Origin: Sordaria brevicollis
Taxonomy: Eukaryota > Ascomycota > Sordariomycetes > Sordariales > Sordariaceae
NCBI GenBank assembly: GCA_033439795.1
Contig: JAUTDP010000011.1
Coordinates: forward strand, 1,054,001 to 1,118,000
Length of the DNA: 64,000 bases
Direction of reading: 5' to 3'
Below the pieces are notes generated by a model. The model made no database searches. It was not told where the DNA came from and saw only the letters and a list, made by a program, of their open reading frames with translations. The position numbers and the translations under genes were made by a program. The number at the start of each line of letters is the position of its first letter. Position 1 is the first letter of the stretch. Shown in pieces: positions 36,913 to 45,756 of this stretch.

Positions 36913-39277
36913 TCCATGAATAAAACAGGTAGAAAGAGCTAAATGCTCAATGAGTGCGCCAAAGCTGGCTTAGACTTAGAGGTATGCTCACATTTTCCAC
37001 TGTCGAGAGTTGATCGCCTGTTTGTTCCTATTCTCACCTACCTCGAAACACGGCAGACTCCCCACTCGAATCTATCGACCTATGTGGGTCATGCTCTCGA
37101 CAAGTTACCACTCTCTAACTTTCCATGATATTACTACACGCATCCATACTAGGCGGCTGGGTGTTGTCAAACGGAATGTCGCTGCCAATACTATACTCGG
37201 GGCATGGGATTGATGAACATATTCATTTTACAACGATGATTCAGTAACTGCCACCGGATGTACCTATACGTACGGATTGCAAATAGCTGTGAGCGAAGAA
37301 GGCTCAGATACATCATCAACGGTTCTTTCATGCATTACAGCAGGATACTGTACGATAGTTGGGGCGAAAAGACCATTTTTCATATGTTCCTTGCGCTAAC
37401 TACTTGATTGTTAAGAGAGTCGAACCGTGGGGGGCTTAAGATTGTCAAAAAGAACTGGTGATCTAGTGCTACTAGCAGACAGCAAGGAGGAATGGCTCTA
37501 GAGAAAAGGCTCGAAGATGAAGAAAGGAGAGGCAACTTTATAGAAATTTATCGTCGTGGAGACTCGGGTTCGTTCAAGATTCACATAATGTGAGCTGACA
37601 AACTGCTTCCTTCGGTTCTTTGTTGCCAGCAAGGAGGTAGGGAAGCCATCACCAACGTTGAAAATATGGTATAGGTAAGGGAACCATAGATTGATGTCGT
37701 GTTGGTGTGTATGTCATTGGCCGTCGTTGACGCTTGCCATCATCCGGTAGGGGTTGCCTGGTGTATCTTCTCAGTTCCAGCCAAGGTAAAAACAATCGCC
37801 AAGTTCAATGCTGACGTGGAGCTCAAAGACATAAACCGGAAGGTCGTGTAGGTGTTGGAGCGGCACAGAGATGGTGTAATGACTTCGAAGCGGCTGGTTA
37901 GTGATATCTTGTCCATCAGTGTGATTGTCGGCTCGTTGGACCAGCGCGCTCTTTGGTGTTCTGGTAAAAAGAGGCCAGTCTGACAGAAATATGGGCTTGA
38001 CTACGCTATCAGCCCATAACCCATACAACCATTCTCTTTACGTTGCAGAATCGGACCCCATGAGATGCAAGTGAGTGTCCTCTTTGATAGAAAGCATTGG
38101 CATGACGCATCAGGAGCAACTATCCCCTATATCAGCGATCATTAAACGCTGGAGCGCAATTCAAAGGTTGGTAGCGCACCCTAGAACGCCAAACATAGGT
38201 TGGCAGCCTTTGGATTGTGGGTTCTCTTTATTTCGAAATCACAAGCAAAGATTTGAGTACCCAGATTCTTCGCTTCTCAGGTCAATGGATATTGCAACTA
38301 TGCTGTGGTATTCCGTTGGCATGCGATAGTACAGCATATAGAATCAATTCCCAACCGAAAGCTACAGGTCTCCGAACGACTGTTGTGTCGCCGGATCCTA
38401 CGGGGTTCGGCGATGTGAAGTGGGAAACCTGACGAAGAAACATTGATGCTGAATAGGAAAATCTACAGGCCTCAACGGATTGGTTGTTGTTTCCAAACCC
38501 GACATGCTAGGGCGAGTTTTAAACTGCGGCGCAAGTACGAGAGAGAAAGGTGAGCGATGAAGGGGAAGAAGAGAAGGAGAGGCGGAATAGGAGGGAGAGG
38601 GCGGCGAGAGGGACGCGGGACGCAATCTCTTCTTTCGGATTCTGGAGGAGTCTCCCATCGGCTCGTTGGCTCAGCCTCCCTAATAAGCTGCTTCGGTGTG
38701 GCATGCTGGTGATAAGGGCGTTGATGTAACCGCCCTGGACAGACGCCCTTTGACCTGATGACGTATGGATTCAACCACTGCCGCGTTTGGAAGCAGCTCA
38801 GGGAGATGTTGCAAAAATGGAAGTCTTCTGATGGTGATACGCGGGATCGCACTAGGGTCAGAATAACTCAAGGACAGGCAATACCGACGCTTGAGGACCG
38901 TCCTTGTACTTGGCGTCCCTTCTTTAGGTTACCTTGTCGAGCCCTGGCGTTCTTAAAACTTATACCGCAATCGATTCGTTGATGATTTTTCTGGATTATG
39001 ACCGTTTGAGTGGGCAACCTGAGGAGAGACGCTGGCAGAAAAATTATACTGTCAATACTAGTTGAAGTGGTTTCACCTTCAAGGTTGGGCTTGTAGTCGC
39101 TGCGATGAAGGAAACAGCGAAGAAGAAATAAACTCGTTCGTTCAAGTCTGGGGACCCCGCTGCTATCCCAAAATCTTCCATTACTTTCCGCAAGAAGTTC
39201 TAGTTTGCATGTTGGTTCCATAATCGCTTTGTTGTTGTGGCTTATGTATTCTCACACCCTCCGTGGGTGTGCGGCGC
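36913..39277. other. Intergenic, 2.4 kb, includes orphan promoter copy
   Basis: Ordinary composition resumes abruptly after the transposon. It holds an orphan third copy of the promoter block (37818-37939) and a tRNA-Pro-like relic near 38660-38700. Short frames such as 38075-38329 (plus) and 38472-38852 (minus) have no recognisable domain. No gene is supported. Confidence 0.5.
37818..37939 (-). promoter_or_regulatory. Orphan copy 3 of the duplicated promoter block
   Basis: On the minus strand the order CCAACGAGCC, CACTGATG, CTAACCA, CCAACACCTACAC, GTCTTTGAGCTCC is the same as in copies 1 and 2. Downstream I find no open frame resembling the small gene, although a TATAAAG-like word occurs near 37535. 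The coding part was probably lost or never included. Confidence 0.55.
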
Positions 39278-39349
39278 GGGTTGTTGGTTCGATGGAGCGA
39301 CGTCCGTCTTTGTCGAAGTGAAATCCCGGGTCAAGTACCCGCCGCCCCC
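39278..39349 (+). pseudogene. tRNA-Pro-like relic upstream of gene A
   Basis: The stretch has the 72-nt length of a tRNA-Pro. It starts GGGTTGTTGGTTC (compare eukaryotic tRNA-Pro GGCTCGTTGGTCT), has CTTTGT where the Pro anticodon loop would be, and ends with TCCCGGGTCAAGTACCCG in place of TCCCGGGTTCAAATCCCGG. Arms no longer pair properly. The resemblance was judged by eye and chance is not excluded. Confidence 0.3.
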
Positions 39350-39416
39350 ATGTTTGCCAGACACTTGCGGCTCTCACATGCGGCTCATGTCCAAATCATG
39401 GCCTGCTAGATAGATT

Positions 39417-39474
39417 GACGGCGCCTAATCTGTTGGAAAGGATTGTTAGATGGTGTGATGAGATAGGTATAAAG
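39417..39474 (+). promoter_or_regulatory. Gene A core promoter block
   Basis: GACGGCGCCTAATCTGT at 39417-39433, then TATAAAG at 39468-39474, 51 bp from the start of the first word. Gene B has GACGGCGTCTAATGTGT at 40982 and GATAAAAG at 41031, at nearly the same spacing. A second TATA-like word (TATAAAT) lies at 39503. Confidence 0.55.
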
Positions 39475-39641
39475 CAAGACATTCTGGTCGGTTCTCCACG
39501 CCTATAAATCGGACCAGTTTCCACTTTCTATCATCGAGTATCACTTTCTCATAAGCAATCATCAACACGCAAAGCGTTTTCTTCGCGCTGACCCCCACCA
39601 CACCTATTTTGTCTCCCTGGTTCTTCTCAGAGACTTCAGCA

Positions 39642-40510
39642 ATGGCTCTGAAACTGGACATCCCAGAGGCTAATTGGGTTCGACTGCTTCAAGAGCGAAT
39701 ACCCAAGTTAGCTTCCAACTCTCCCATACTGCCATGCCACACCGAGCCCATTCTAACAGCAACACCTTGCCCTTACCTAACAGTTGACAAGGAGGGTAAA
39801 GTGGTTGCCGACAAAAAGCTCCTCATGACCAAGATGGCCGAAATAATGGTCTTAGACAGAAATGGTGAGCTCCCGGCGGTATTATGGAGCAATGACGAGA
39901 CACGGAAGGCCGAGCGATATGGAGCAGAAGAAGTTCTCCGTAAATTTGGGAAAGAAACTTTGGCCAACCTACTCCTTGGAGAGCCAACGTGGGACAAATT
40001 TGATGGGCCACCGTGGGATGTTGAGATATGCGGGGTCAGAGGTGACGCTGCCACCTTCGACGAAAACTACCTGCTTGATGTGGGTCAGTTCAACGAAGCT
40101 TCGGTCAGGAATTTGGAAGAGATGGCAAAACAGAGGATGAAGGACGCGAATGAGAACTCCATAGTATGGACGATGGCGGGACTAGCTGAAGAGGTGGCAA
40201 TTGTCACTCAATGCGAAAGTACCAAATTCAAGGATGGCAAGGGGAAGGAGGGAAGGGCATACGGCGCCTTGATCCTAGACCTAGCCAAAGCAGCGACCGA
40301 ATGCATGCGCAGACGTACATGAGAATCAGCCTTTTCATGTTTTTGACAGTGGCCAGGCTCAACCTCATTTTACCCTGGTTAGCTAAAAGACGGATTAAAA
40401 TAGAGAGCTTTGGAAGAGAGTACTTGTGGAACTACATGACGCTGGTGTTGATTCGAGAGTCATTATCTGCGGCAGGGAATTCTGAGAATAAGGAAGAGTC
40501 ATCTGTCTAG
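39642..40510 (+). pseudogene. Family member A, disrupted by a frameshift
   Basis: Unrecognised family shared with the next three genes. ATG at 39642 opens 226 codons (MALKLDIPEANWVRLLQERIPK, aligning with gene B at MSLSLNIPKSDWCRLLQERTPK) and stops at 40322 after AATECMRRRT. The rest of the family domain continues in another frame (QTYMRISLFMFL, later YLWNYMTLVLIRES) to TAG at 40508-40510. Between the shared Cys codon and Gln/Glu-Thr-Tyr, gene B has 9 nt where A has 5, so a small deletion broke the frame near 40306-40311. The truncated 226-residue product lacks the conserved C-terminal signature. It could still be expressed; an assembly error is the alternative. Confidence 0.7.
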
Positions 40511-41154
40511 ATTTTTTCATGTACTGGCTCTGGCCAGTGGCGGTGTGACATGGGACGTCAATGGCTGGACTCGCACTTTAGGTAGAAAGAGCAATAAAGT
40601 ACCTGCTGAATTATTCGAGGTTCCTCTCTTAAGCCGGCATCGTAAGCCTATCAAGTTAGTTTCCGAGATCCCGTTTTGTTTTCCATATTTTGAGTCAAGG
40701 GAAATTGTTTCTGCATGACGCAATCCAGGAGAATGAGCTGGAGGCTATTGCAGGGAAGAGGAAGCACTTACTGCGTACCTCTCGAATCGATTCAAAAGTG
40801 GGCAGAGGCAGACTTGACGCCAGGCAACTATGTGTGCGGCTTGTTGGTCTGAGGGTCCCCTTTGTCCACGATCATAGCACACCCCAGGGGTGGCCCTCCT
40901 GTTGGTTCCAGTCAATTCCCGCACGCCCTCGTCTCACGCCCCCGTGTGGTTGATCACCAACAGCTAATGAATGAGCGGCTGGACGGCGTCTAATGTGTAA
41001 GAATGGTCTAGTTTGATAATGTTCTAGAGAGATAAAAGCTGGGATCTTGTTTGTTTTTTCTACGTGCGCAAAGGGTTAGATCAGCTCCTCACTTCAACGG
41101 TCTTTTCACCCAAGTCTCACACGAATATTTCACTGCGAAAGCGACATCATCAAA
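40511..41154. other. A-B intergenic; gene B upstream region
   Basis: It contains the family upstream block (GGCTTGTTGGTCTGAGGGT at 40838, CTTTGTCC at 40860), a tail like the 3' half of a tRNA (GGTTCCAGTCAATTCCCG near 40907), and the GACGGCG/TATA pair at 40982-41038. No gene. Confidence 0.6.
40982..41038 (+). promoter_or_regulatory. Gene B core promoter block
   Basis: GACGGCGTCTAATGTGT (40982-40998) followed by GATAAAAG at 41031-41038. It has the same words and nearly the same spacing as upstream of gene A, which argues that the two promoters are duplicates. It lies about 170 bp before the gene B start. Confidence 0.55.
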
Positions 41155-42018
41155 ATGCCAAATATGATTTCAGCCTACGAGCGCATGTCGCTGTCCTTGA
41201 ACATACCAAAGAGTGACTGGTGCAGGCTCCTGCAGGAGCGGACGCCCAAATCGATCGGACAACAAACCCCCGATACGACGACACCTGAAGCCAACCTTAA
41301 GTCAGCTGCGCAATCCATGGAGTTCATGTCCAATCGCGGGGTCCGTCTGCTCGGAACTCTTTGTGGTTGCATGAAGCGCACGAGCTACAAAACGGACGAA
41401 TTTGTTCACGGAGATGAGCTTAGTGAGAAGCTTGCCGAGGTCATGATGTTTGACAAGGCTGGTCCGTTGGCGGCGACGGTGAAGTGGGACACCAACGAGA
41501 AGAAAAGAGGAATGAGAGATACGGCGGCGCGGAGAATCTGCAAGGAAATCAGCTGCGAGGATATGGTAAAGATCTTGAAATCTGAAGTATGGATTAGAAG
41601 TCTATGTAGGCATATGGTTGAGCTCTCAGCGAAGGACTTGCTTCCCATTGGAACCTCCAATTCGAACCAACCTTCTACTAGAGACGGAGATTCAATGGTA
41701 GCACTGGCTTACCGGGTCGGAAGCTTGGTAAAACGTGCGGGAAACCAAGAAGAAGACATACAGAAAGAGTTGGCTGAATATCGCTACTTGGCTCTTGATT
41801 TGGGAGAGGCGGCTACTCAGTGCTCGGATATGGAGACCTATGTCTGCATCAGCTTCTACCTCTTTTGGGTGATGGTGGAGGTGTGGAGCATTGTCGAGCG
41901 TTCCGGTGAGCTCCATGATATTGGAGTGAAGTACCTACGAAATTATGTTTCTTTGGTGTTGCTCGGCGAGGCGATGGAGGCATCCGTGGGAGCACTAAAT
42001 GTCGAAGAATTGAAGTAG
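41155..42018 (+). CDS. Family member B, unrecognised single-domain protein
   Basis: An intact, intronless 287-aa reading frame. I do not recognise the fold. The N-terminal block (about 11-31, SLSLNIPKSDWCRLLQERTPK) matches gene A, and a middle block (about 85-105, ELSEKLAEVMMFDKAGPLAATVKW) matches A's KMAEIMVLDRNGELPAVLW. The C-terminal signature (about 225-276) is ETYVCISFYLFW, about 25 residues, then YLRNYVSLVLLGEAMEAS, which is shared by all family copies. It is mostly helical and charged with no signal peptide; the hydrophobic YLFW helix is too short to be a clear membrane span. The first ATG (context CAAAATGCC) is used, though Met11 aligns with gene A's start. Function unknown. Confidence 0.8.
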   Translation: MPNMISAYERMSLSLNIPKSDWCRLLQERTPKSIGQQTPDTTTPEANLKSAAQSMEFMSNRGVRLLGTLCGCMKRTSYKTDEFVHGDELSEKLAEVMMFDKAGPLAATVKWDTNEKKRGMRDTAARRICKEISCEDMVKILKSEVWIRSLCRHMVELSAKDLLPIGTSNSNQPSTRDGDSMVALAYRVGSLVKRAGNQEEDIQKELAEYRYLALDLGEAATQCSDMETYVCISFYLFWVMVEVWSIVERSGELHDIGVKYLRNYVSLVLLGEAMEASVGALNVEELK

Positions 42019-42804
42019 CAGCTAGCAGTAGATATTTATCGAGCACCCAAAAACCGAGCATTGAGGAAGGTTTGCATGGAGATCTGACAAGAAATTATTG
42101 GTATGTCAGTTTACACCACCCTTCATTGTGGGGTTTCCATGGAAAGAGAACCGAGGGAGTTGGTGCTATCCGTAGACTGTTGTGTTAAAAATCGGTTCTA
42201 ACCTATTGTAAATCAGGTGGTATCGTGCGGTCCCTTGATGGGGAGAACGAGTTTTTGGTCTTTTCAAACACAATCGGTGGCCCACAGTCTCTGCCAGAGC
42301 AAAAAGCACGGAAGCTTGTCATTTCCTCACCTCTCTGGCAGCTGGTCACACTTTCCCCTGTTGGCTCTACTCTTTCCTTTGTCCGCGTTGTTAGTACACC
42401 TGATCGAGACCTGGCATGTTGGTTCTCTACCCGCGCACGTTTCCCCCCCCTTGATCACTACCAACATCTGTTCTTCCCTAGAGGTAAAAGAAAGCAGAAC
42501 CTGATAACTCGAGGGCGCTTAACTCACGATGAAAGACGCAAAAAGACAAAGCCTTTCGAACGAAAAGATTCCCTTCTAAGATGTAGGAAATTGGGCATAA
42601 AAGGGATCAAAAGACCGGCACTTGAGTGAGTGTCAGGTGGGAGGAAGCGCGCAAGACAAGAACCCATCAATCTATCTTCATCAATTTAGTCCACGAAACA
42701 TCAATTTCGGTGTTGTTTGAGGACAGACACACATACCCATATACTTATCATATCTCTTTTCTTCGATCGGTGTCCACCTGACACCCCCCTCTCCTACTCT
42801 CACC
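42019..42804. other. B-C intergenic; gene C upstream region
   Basis: The family upstream block recurs: GTTGGCTCTACTCTTTC followed by CTTTGTCCGCG at 42377. A tail (TGTTGGTTC, then CCCGCGCACG, near 42418-42440) parallels that before gene B. The open frame 42225-42629 has no domain and overlaps this block; I do not call it. Confidence 0.55.
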
Positions 42805-44616
42805 ATGTCATCGTCGTCCTCCTCTTGGGTCAAACCATCCGAGAACATCGACCAGGTTCTCAGCGAGCGAGCCAGGAACACCAAGTCAAAAGAAACGATC
42901 AAGTGGCTGCTCGAACGCAAGACACCCCTCTCTAGCATATTCGAAGCCGACGATGACAAGTACGACAAAGATGCGTTCGGCAAAGCTTTGGTCGAAGTCA
43001 TGATCGATGACCGCGACAACCTGCCTGTACAGCATGTACTCAATTCCGATCGGGAGGATGACTGGAAGCTTGCTGTGGGAGGAATCAAGGAGATCAAGGG
43101 GGAAGATATGAAGCCGCGTCTGGACGATTTGCTCTCTGACCTGCCGAGCAGTCAATCAGACAGAAAGAGCTTCCCGGACTTCGCGCTGGAGGATGATATG
43201 GACATGGAGTTTATCAAGCTCGTTCCCGACAAAGTCCTGGCAAAAGCCGCTAGGCACGCACAAAAGGCTGTTGAGGACGACAAGGATAAGGCGAAGCTCG
43301 AGTCGCTCCATGCCCTAATCATCGACCTGGACCAGAGCATGAGCTGTTGTCCTTCCATTCAGGCCTATCTTTCCGTCATCGTTTTTCTCGTGTGGGCGGC
43401 CAAGGATATCCTGGGGACCCGGGATCCCAAACGTCATCGACGTCTCAGAGATGCCACAGAGCTTCTCTTCCGAAGCTACGTGGCTCTGGTCCTACTTATC
43501 GAGTCAAAGGTCAGGACCCTAACGAAGCCTCAAATATGGCTGGAAATACCGGCAGGGGAAATCGACGAGGTAGTCAGAGAACGCCTACCCCCGGTTGCCC
43601 ACTTCGAGCTGATGAATAACAACTACGAGAAGAACCTGACGGGGAAGTCTTTCAGATATCTGCCAGACGGCACACTTGCGGACGCTGGGCCTTTCGCAAA
43701 GGCGCTAGCCAAGGCAATGCTGCCAGATGTCACAAGGCCACTGAAGCTATCTACACATGTGTCGCTCGAAGACCCTGTGATGTTAGTGGCAAGTATGAAT
43801 TATATGGACCACGACAACTTGGCTTCCGAGTTTCGACCGAACAACGATGTTGTCAACAGGCAACGGGAAGAAGGGGAATATGCGATCAGCTCTTTGGACA
43901 GGGAAGAATTTTTGAGCCGCCGTCTAGTAGAGGAAGGTTGGATCAAGTGCATCAATGACAGGCCTGGGTTTGTGGCTGATGATCTCCTCTCACGCAATTC
44001 TTTGCAAGATGAGAGCAGGGAATTGGCCAAGATTATTCAAGAGCGACTGGAAACGCTACCAAATGTGACGGACGTAAAGAAAGTGATGGATCAAGACCCG
44101 CACTGGCACATCTTTCCCCTCATCCAAGACTTGGGCGCAGAGATTGGACGACGTGACGAGACCGTGAGGATCGACAAACATGTGACAAGGAGCCTTTATC
44201 TCTTCTGGGCTGCCGCCAATGCATTGTCTACCTTTCCGGACGACGACTTGTATAAAAAGAGTCGCGAAATCACTCGAGCTACCGCCGAAAGGCTTTTGCG
44301 ACACTATGTGGCTTTAGTCTTGATCGGGGAAGCTGAGCTCAACCCCGGGGAGCATAAGATCCCACGAAAGAACGTACCCGGTTATGACTACCACAATGGC
44401 AGGTGGCAACGGATTATCATCAAACCCCCAACTACTGGGCAGTCGAAAGCAGAACAGTCCAGCACCGGTGCAGCTGGCGCCACGGAGTCAAAGACCGAGG
44501 TATCCAAAGCTGAAGAGTCCAAGACACAATCCGACCTCGAATTGTACGTCATCCCACGCAGACCAGTTTCCTCCACTTCTAGGATCTTGAAGTGTTGCGG
44601 TTGTGTCATTCTCTAA
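42805..44616 (+). CDS. Family member C, tandem double-domain protein with C-terminal CaaX box
   Basis: An intronless 603-aa protein; start context CACCATGTC is good. The family domain occurs twice. Repeat 1 carries KALVEVMIDDRDNLPV (about 60-75) and signature QAYLSVIVFLVWAAK ... LLFRSYVALVLLIES (about 186-235). Repeat 2 begins near 245 (WLEIPAGEIDEVVRERLPP), has KALAKAMLPDVTRPL, and signature HVTRSLYLFWAAAN ... LLRHYVALVLIGEAEL (about 459-512). A Ser/Glu/Lys-rich disordered linker follows (about 540-585). The protein ends KCCGCVIL. By the known rules for CaaX proteins, CVIL should be prenylated (the final Leu favours geranylgeranylation), and the two nearby cysteines could be palmitoylated, placing the protein at a membrane. 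Function unknown. Only C in this group has the lipidation signal. Confidence 0.85.
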   Translation: MSSSSSSWVKPSENIDQVLSERARNTKSKETIKWLLERKTPLSSIFEADDDKYDKDAFGKALVEVMIDDRDNLPVQHVLNSDREDDWKLAVGGIKEIKGEDMKPRLDDLLSDLPSSQSDRKSFPDFALEDDMDMEFIKLVPDKVLAKAARHAQKAVEDDKDKAKLESLHALIIDLDQSMSCCPSIQAYLSVIVFLVWAAKDILGTRDPKRHRRLRDATELLFRSYVALVLLIESKVRTLTKPQIWLEIPAGEIDEVVRERLPPVAHFELMNNNYEKNLTGKSFRYLPDGTLADAGPFAKALAKAMLPDVTRPLKLSTHVSLEDPVMLVASMNYMDHDNLASEFRPNNDVVNRQREEGEYAISSLDREEFLSRRLVEEGWIKCINDRPGFVADDLLSRNSLQDESRELAKIIQERLETLPNVTDVKKVMDQDPHWHIFPLIQDLGAEIGRRDETVRIDKHVTRSLYLFWAAANALSTFPDDDLYKKSREITRATAERLLRHYVALVLIGEAELNPGEHKIPRKNVPGYDYHNGRWQRIIIKPPTTGQSKAEQSSTGAAGATESKTEVSKAEESKTQSDLELYVIPRRPVSSTSRILKCCGCVIL

Positions 44617-45756
44617 CGCTTCTTTTGTTCTGGTGATCTAGGGAAAAACTAATCGGCACATACAATTGGTCTTTTTAGAATTCTTCGCTGTCGGCCAATA
44701 TCGGAATGTTTCTCGAAATTTGAGCAAGGCTGGTTGCGCAGGTTATGATACCGTGGCTGAGATGTTCGACCAGATTTGGTTTTGTTCGAAGCTGCGCGGG
44801 AATTCTTTCGGAAAGAAAGGGGGGTTGGAAGCCAGCCTCGCGACTTTGGGTCGGAGGGCGCCAAGGGATAGAACGTCGTCATAGTGCCGCAACCTATTCT
44901 ATGCGACTGTCAGTTAACCAATTTTCCAAGTTTTGTGCAGTTTATTTGCTGTTGTTCGCGGCGTTTGCCGCTGAGTCCCGGCTCGTTGGTTCCCCTTCTG
45001 CTTTGTCCGGCCGGTGTGTTGGTCGTTCCAACCGCCCACCCCAAACTGCTGATCAGTGCGGCGGTGGTTCTTCTGTGACATACTACCTTTGTCAATTTCG
45101 TAGATGTTTTTTTCTACAGTTAGTTTGCTGCAACTCCCCCCTCCCCGTAGGCGGCTAGGGGACCGACCGCATGACGAGCGCGCTTAAATCCCGAGGAGCC
45201 TGTGAATGTGGCTTTGGAGCCTTTGTGTCGAGATCTTCGAAGAGGAATCGAGTTTGAGGTATTTGATGAATTGATTGACCTGCTTTTAGGAAATGAAGCC
45301 AAATCCTGTGGTCAGATCAGTCTTAGAACACTGAGTGTTTGACTTCCGAGAGTACTTCTGATCGTGGGTGGTTCGCTTGTTCTTCATTGTGCGTTCTCAG
45401 AGCGATAGTTCATCTGGCAGCCCAGATCATTCGGTTTTGCCTGTTGAAGTTCTTCTGAGCAGTTTGTCAACAATTGTCGTTGCTTGGTCGTGAAAACATG
45501 TCGGAGACGGTGATTACCCCAATCGGATGACTTGATGTCGTTCAAACCGCAATGACTCCTGAATGGTTTCCCCCTGATGAGTAACTAAGCAGCAATTGAC
45601 AAGTCTGACTCAAGGAGTATTGTTGGTTGTCCCATCTGCAGGTGGTTCATGTTAATCGCTGGCCCATCATCGCCCTTCCGCTCTTGTTCTAAGATGTTCT
45701 CCCATCCTCATACCCCATCAAAGACCACCAAAGACCTCAGCGACATACTCATCATC
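44617..45756. other. C-D intergenic
   Basis: It contains GGCTCGTTGG at 44980-44989 followed by CTTTGTCCGG at 45001, the family upstream block, about 770 bp before gene D. Overlapping open frames at 44745-45158 look non-coding. No gene called. Confidence 0.55.

Noticed and set aside
42225..42629. 134-codon frame between genes B and C
   Set aside because: No domain and it overlaps the conserved upstream block of gene C; more likely non-coding.
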